Under the pieces are notes generated by a model, which was not told where the DNA came from, searched no databases, and worked only from the letters and a program-made list of their open reading frames with translations. Of a stretch of DNA of 64,000 nucleotides, positions 61,062 to 64,000 are shown piece by piece; the first letter of the stretch is position 1, and each line of letters starts with the position of its first letter. Origin of the DNA: Limanda limanda (Eukaryota; Chordata; Actinopteri; Pleuronectiformes; Pleuronectidae); contig NW_026870597.1 of NCBI RefSeq assembly GCF_963576545.1, positions 1 to 64,000 of the forward strand. Reading direction: 5' to 3'. The translations under genes and the position numbers were made by a program.

Positions 61062-64000
61062 TTTCTCCTATGTGCTTTCATCCCTAACCCTAACCCTAAC
61101 CCTTCCGAAAGTCGGAGAAGCTCAAGGATGGTACCGATCGATGCGCGCTACCCCATTTAGTGGGGGTAGAGCCTACTTGCAAGTCTCTCCGACCTTCACA
61201 AAAAAAGTTATTCAAGAATATCTCCTCAGATTTGGGGGAATTTCGTCGGTCGACCTCTTCCGAAGGTCGTACAAGCTCGGGGATGGTACCAATCGATCCG
61301 CAGGACCCAAATTAGTCCAGATGCAACCACTTTTCAAGTCTCTCCGACCTTCACAAAAAAAGTTATTCAAGAATATCTCTTTCTCCTATGTGCTTTCATC
61401 CCTAACCCTAACCCTTCCGAAAGTCGGAGAAGCTCAAGGATGGTACCGATCGATGCGCGCTACCCCATTTAGTGGGGGTAGAGCCTACTTGCAAGTCTCT
61501 CCGACCTTCACAAAAAAAGTTATTCAAGAATATCTCTTTCTCCTATGTGCTTTCATCCCTAACCCTAACCCTAACCCTTCCGAAAGTTGGAGAAGCTCAA
61601 GGATGGTACCGATCGATGCGCGCTACCCCATTTAGTGGGGGTAGAGCCTACTTGCAAGTCTCTCCGACCTTCACAAAAAAAGTTATTCAAGAATATCTCC
61701 TCAGATTTGGGGGAATTTCGTCGGTCGACCTCTTCCGAAGGTCGTACAAGCTCGGGGATGGTACCAATCGATCCGCAGGACCCAAATTAGTCCAGATGCA
61801 ACCACTTTCCAAGTCTCTCCGACCTTCACAAAAAAAGTTATTCAAGAATATCTCTTTCTCCTATGTGCTTTCATCCCTAACCCTAACCCTAACCCTTCCG
61901 AAAGTCGGAGAAGCTCAAGGATGGTACCGATCGATGCGCACTACCCCATTTAGTGGGGGTAGAGCCTACTTGCAAGTCTCTCCGACCTTCACAAAAAAAG
62001 TTATTCAAGAATATCTCTTTCTCCTATGTGCTTTCATCCCTAACCCTAACCCTAACCCTTCCGAAAGTCGGAGAAGCTCAAGGATGGTACCGATCGATGC
62101 GCGCTACCCCATTTAGTGGGGGTAGAGCCTACTTGCAAGTCTCTCCGACCTTCACAAAAAAAGTTATTCAAGAATATCTCTTTCTCCTATGTGCTTTCAT
62201 CCCTAACCCTAACCCTAACCCTTCCGAAAGTCGGAGAAGCTCAAGGATGGTACCGATCGATGCGCGCTACCCCATTTAGTGGGGGTAGAGCCTACTTGCA
62301 AGTCTCTCCGACCTTCACAAAAAAAGTTATTCAAGAATATCTCTTTCTCCTATGTGCTTTCATCCCTAACCCTAACCCTAACCCTTCCGAAAGTCGGAGA
62401 AGCTCAAGGATGGTACTGATCGATGCGCGCAACCCCATTTAGTGGGGGTAGAGCCTACTTGCAAGTCTCTCCGACCTTCACAAAAAAAGTTATTCAAGAA
62501 TATCTCCTCAGATTTGGGGGAATTTCGTCGGTCGACCTCTTCCGAAGGTCGTACAAGCTCGGGGATGGTACCAATCGATCCGCAGGACCCAAATTAGTCC
62601 AGATGCAACCACTTTCCAAGTCTCTCCGACCTTCACAAAAAAAGTTATTCAAGAATATCTCTTTCTCCTATGTGCTTTCATCCCTAACCCTAACCCTAAC
62701 CCTTCCGAAAGTCGGAGAAGCTCAAGGATGGTACTGATCGATGCGCGCAACCCCATTTAGTGGGGGTAGAGCCTACTTGCAAGTCTCTCCGACCTTCACA
62801 AAAAAAGTTATTCAAGAATATCTCCTCAGATTTGGGGGAATTTCGTCGGTCGACCTCTTCCGAAGGTCGTACAAGCTCGGGGATGGTACCAATCGATCCG
62901 CAGGACCCAAATTAGTCCAGATGCAACCACTTTCCAAGTCTCTCCGACCTTCACAAAAAAAGTTATTCAAGAATATGTCTTTCTCCTATGTGCTTTCATC
63001 CCTAACCCTAACCCTTCCGAAAGTCGGAGAAGCTCAAGGATGGTACCGATCGATGCGCGCTACCCCATTTAGTGGGGGTAGAGCCTACTTGCAAGTCTCT
63101 CCGACCTTCACAAAAAAAGTTATTCAAGAATATCTCTTTCTCCTATGTGCTTTCATCCCTAACCCTAACCCTAACCCTTCCGAAAGTCGGAGAAGCTCAA
63201 GGATGGTACCGATCGATGCGCGCTACCCCATTTAGTGGGGGTAGAGCCTACTTGCAAGTCTCTCCGACCTTCACAAAAAAAGTTATTCAAGAATATCTCT
63301 TTCTCCTATGTGCTTTCATCCCTAACCCTAACCCTAACCCTTCCGAAAGTCGGAGAAGCTCAAGGATGGTACTGATCGATGCGCGCAACCCCATTTAGTG
63401 GGGGTAGAGCCTACTTGCAAGTCTCTCCGACCTTCACAAAAAAAGTTATTCAAGAATATCTCTTTCTCCTATGTGCTTTCATCCCTAACCCTAACCCTTC
63501 CGAAAGTCGGAGAAGCTCAAGGATGGTACCGATCGATGCGCGCTACCCCATTTAGTGGGGGTAAAGCCTACTTGCAAGTCTCTCCGACCTTCACAAAAAA
63601 AGTTATTCAAGAATATCTCCTCAGATTTGGGGGAATTTCGTCGGTCGACCTCTTCCGAAGGTCGTACAAGCTCGGGGATGGTACCAATCGATCCGCAGGA
63701 CCCAAATTAGTCCAGATGCAACCACTTTTCAAGTCTCTCCGACCTTCACAAAAAAAGTTATTCAAGAATATCTCTTTCTCCTATGTGCTTTCATCCCTAA
63801 CCCTAACCCTAACCCTTCCGAAAGTCGGAGAAGCTCAAGGATGGTACCGATCGATGCGCGCTACCCCATTTAGTGGGGGTAGAGCCTACTTGCAAGTCTC
63901 TCCGACCTTCACAAAAAAAGTTATTCAAGAATATCTCTTTCTCCTATGTGCTTTCATCCCTAACCCTAACCCTAACCCTTCCGAAAGTCGGAGAAGCTCA
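61062..64000 (+). repeat. Second left-type island, incomplete at window end
   Basis: Parallels the island at 47,619, at an offset of 13,443 bp up to about 62,280. It then lacks one A (offset 13,280) and has lost one hexamer near 63,000 (offset 13,274). It shares the rare AGTTGG A (about 61,587), GCGCAC A (about 61,938), ATATGTCTTT junction (about 62,975), GTAAAGCC short a (about 63,563) and CACTTTTC B monomers. Confidence 0.82.

Larger units (their letters stand above)
1..64000 (+). repeat. Telomere-hexamer-bearing satellite array, A/B monomers
   Basis: The window consists entirely of head-to-tail copies of two related monomers, A (163 bp) and B (155 bp), with no inversion and no unrelated insertion. 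Adding monomer lengths accounts for the spacing between landmarks exactly wherever I checked: AB = 318, AAB = 481, AAAB = 644, AAAAB = 807 bp. I count about 115 B monomers, and the remaining length corresponds to about 280 A monomers. Monomers of 150-180 bp are typical of eukaryotic satellites and close to a nucleosome repeat length. The array runs off both ends, so its true size and flanks are unknown. That it is satellite DNA is seen directly. Its placement at a subtelomere or in other heterochromatin is inferred from the hexamers and the repeat structure. Confidence 0.98.
57388..64000 (+). repeat. Right-type higher-order repeat, copy R10 (runs off window)
   Basis: Begins with the tenth B'. 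It keeps the CCAAAGG B, the GGTT B and the CCAAATG B, then contains an 807 bp tandem duplication (59,130-60,743), the B with AAAAAACGTT, the CACTAA A, and a second left-type island from 61,062. Near its start one A has CCATAA in place of the third hexamer (about 57,573), and the following A has lost one hexamer. Confidence 0.82.

Noticed and set aside
1..64000. CRISPR array (regular direct repeats)
   Set aside because: The repeating unit has no unique spacers, the conserved part is far longer than a CRISPR repeat, no cas genes are present, and the telomere hexamers point to a eukaryote.
1..64000. True terminal telomere
   Set aside because: Hexamers occur only as blocks of two or three plus CCCT inside larger monomers; there is no long pure CCCTAA tract in the window.
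28108..64000. Transposon or retroelement insertion explaining the 6,888 bp copy
   Set aside because: The extra 3,045 bp consists solely of A and B monomers in a known left-type order. No terminal repeats, target-site duplications or coding sequence are present.
1..64000. Naming the species or a known satellite family
   Set aside because: The monomers do not match a family I can recall with confidence, and the TTAGGG hexamer is shared by too many lineages to choose one.

Overview
The whole 64 kb window is one uninterrupted tandem satellite array. I find no protein-coding gene, RNA gene, transposon, CRISPR array or unique flanking sequence at either end. Two related monomers make up the array. 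Monomer A (163 bp, about 280 copies estimated from length) carries a short block of telomere hexamers, CCCTAA on the given strand (TTAGGG on the other). Monomer B (155 bp, about 115 copies by hand count) lacks that block. A and B share a near-invariant 45 bp box and align over most of their remaining length, so they descend from one ancestor. All monomers point the same way.

The source is a eukaryote whose telomere repeat is probably TTAGGG. That type occurs in vertebrates, many fungi, trypanosomatids, several other protists and some Asparagales plants, and nothing here decides between them. A subtelomeric or pericentromeric/heterochromatic location is the natural inference. If subtelomeric, the CCCTAA orientation puts the chromosome end to the left of base 1.

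Layout. Bases 1-6,897 are an irregular mixture of A and B. Bases 6,898-26,656 hold the left-type higher-order repeat: a 3,375 bp block present twice (6,898 and 12,843), followed by two longer relatives (16,218 and 21,674). Bases 26,657-28,107 are a short irregular stretch. Bases 28,108-64,000 hold a different right-type higher-order repeat. Each of its ten copies begins with a B monomer that has lost one base (B'), and successive starts are 3,843, 3,843, 3,036, 1,436, 2,718, 1,762, 6,888, 3,036 and 2,718 bp apart. The 6,888 bp copy equals a 3,843 bp copy plus a 3,045 bp island of left-type monomers (47,619-50,663). A relative of that island starts at 61,062 and runs off the window.

The most interesting points are these. 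Each full A monomer carries exactly four G-tracts on its minus strand, which is the minimal intramolecular telomeric G-quadruplex. B never touches B: one to five A monomers always separate successive B monomers. Many of the variants that define the higher-order repeats are C-to-T or G-to-A changes at CpG. Nearly all length change is in whole monomers or single hexamers. The open reading frames in the window are by-products of the repeat and are not annotated as genes.
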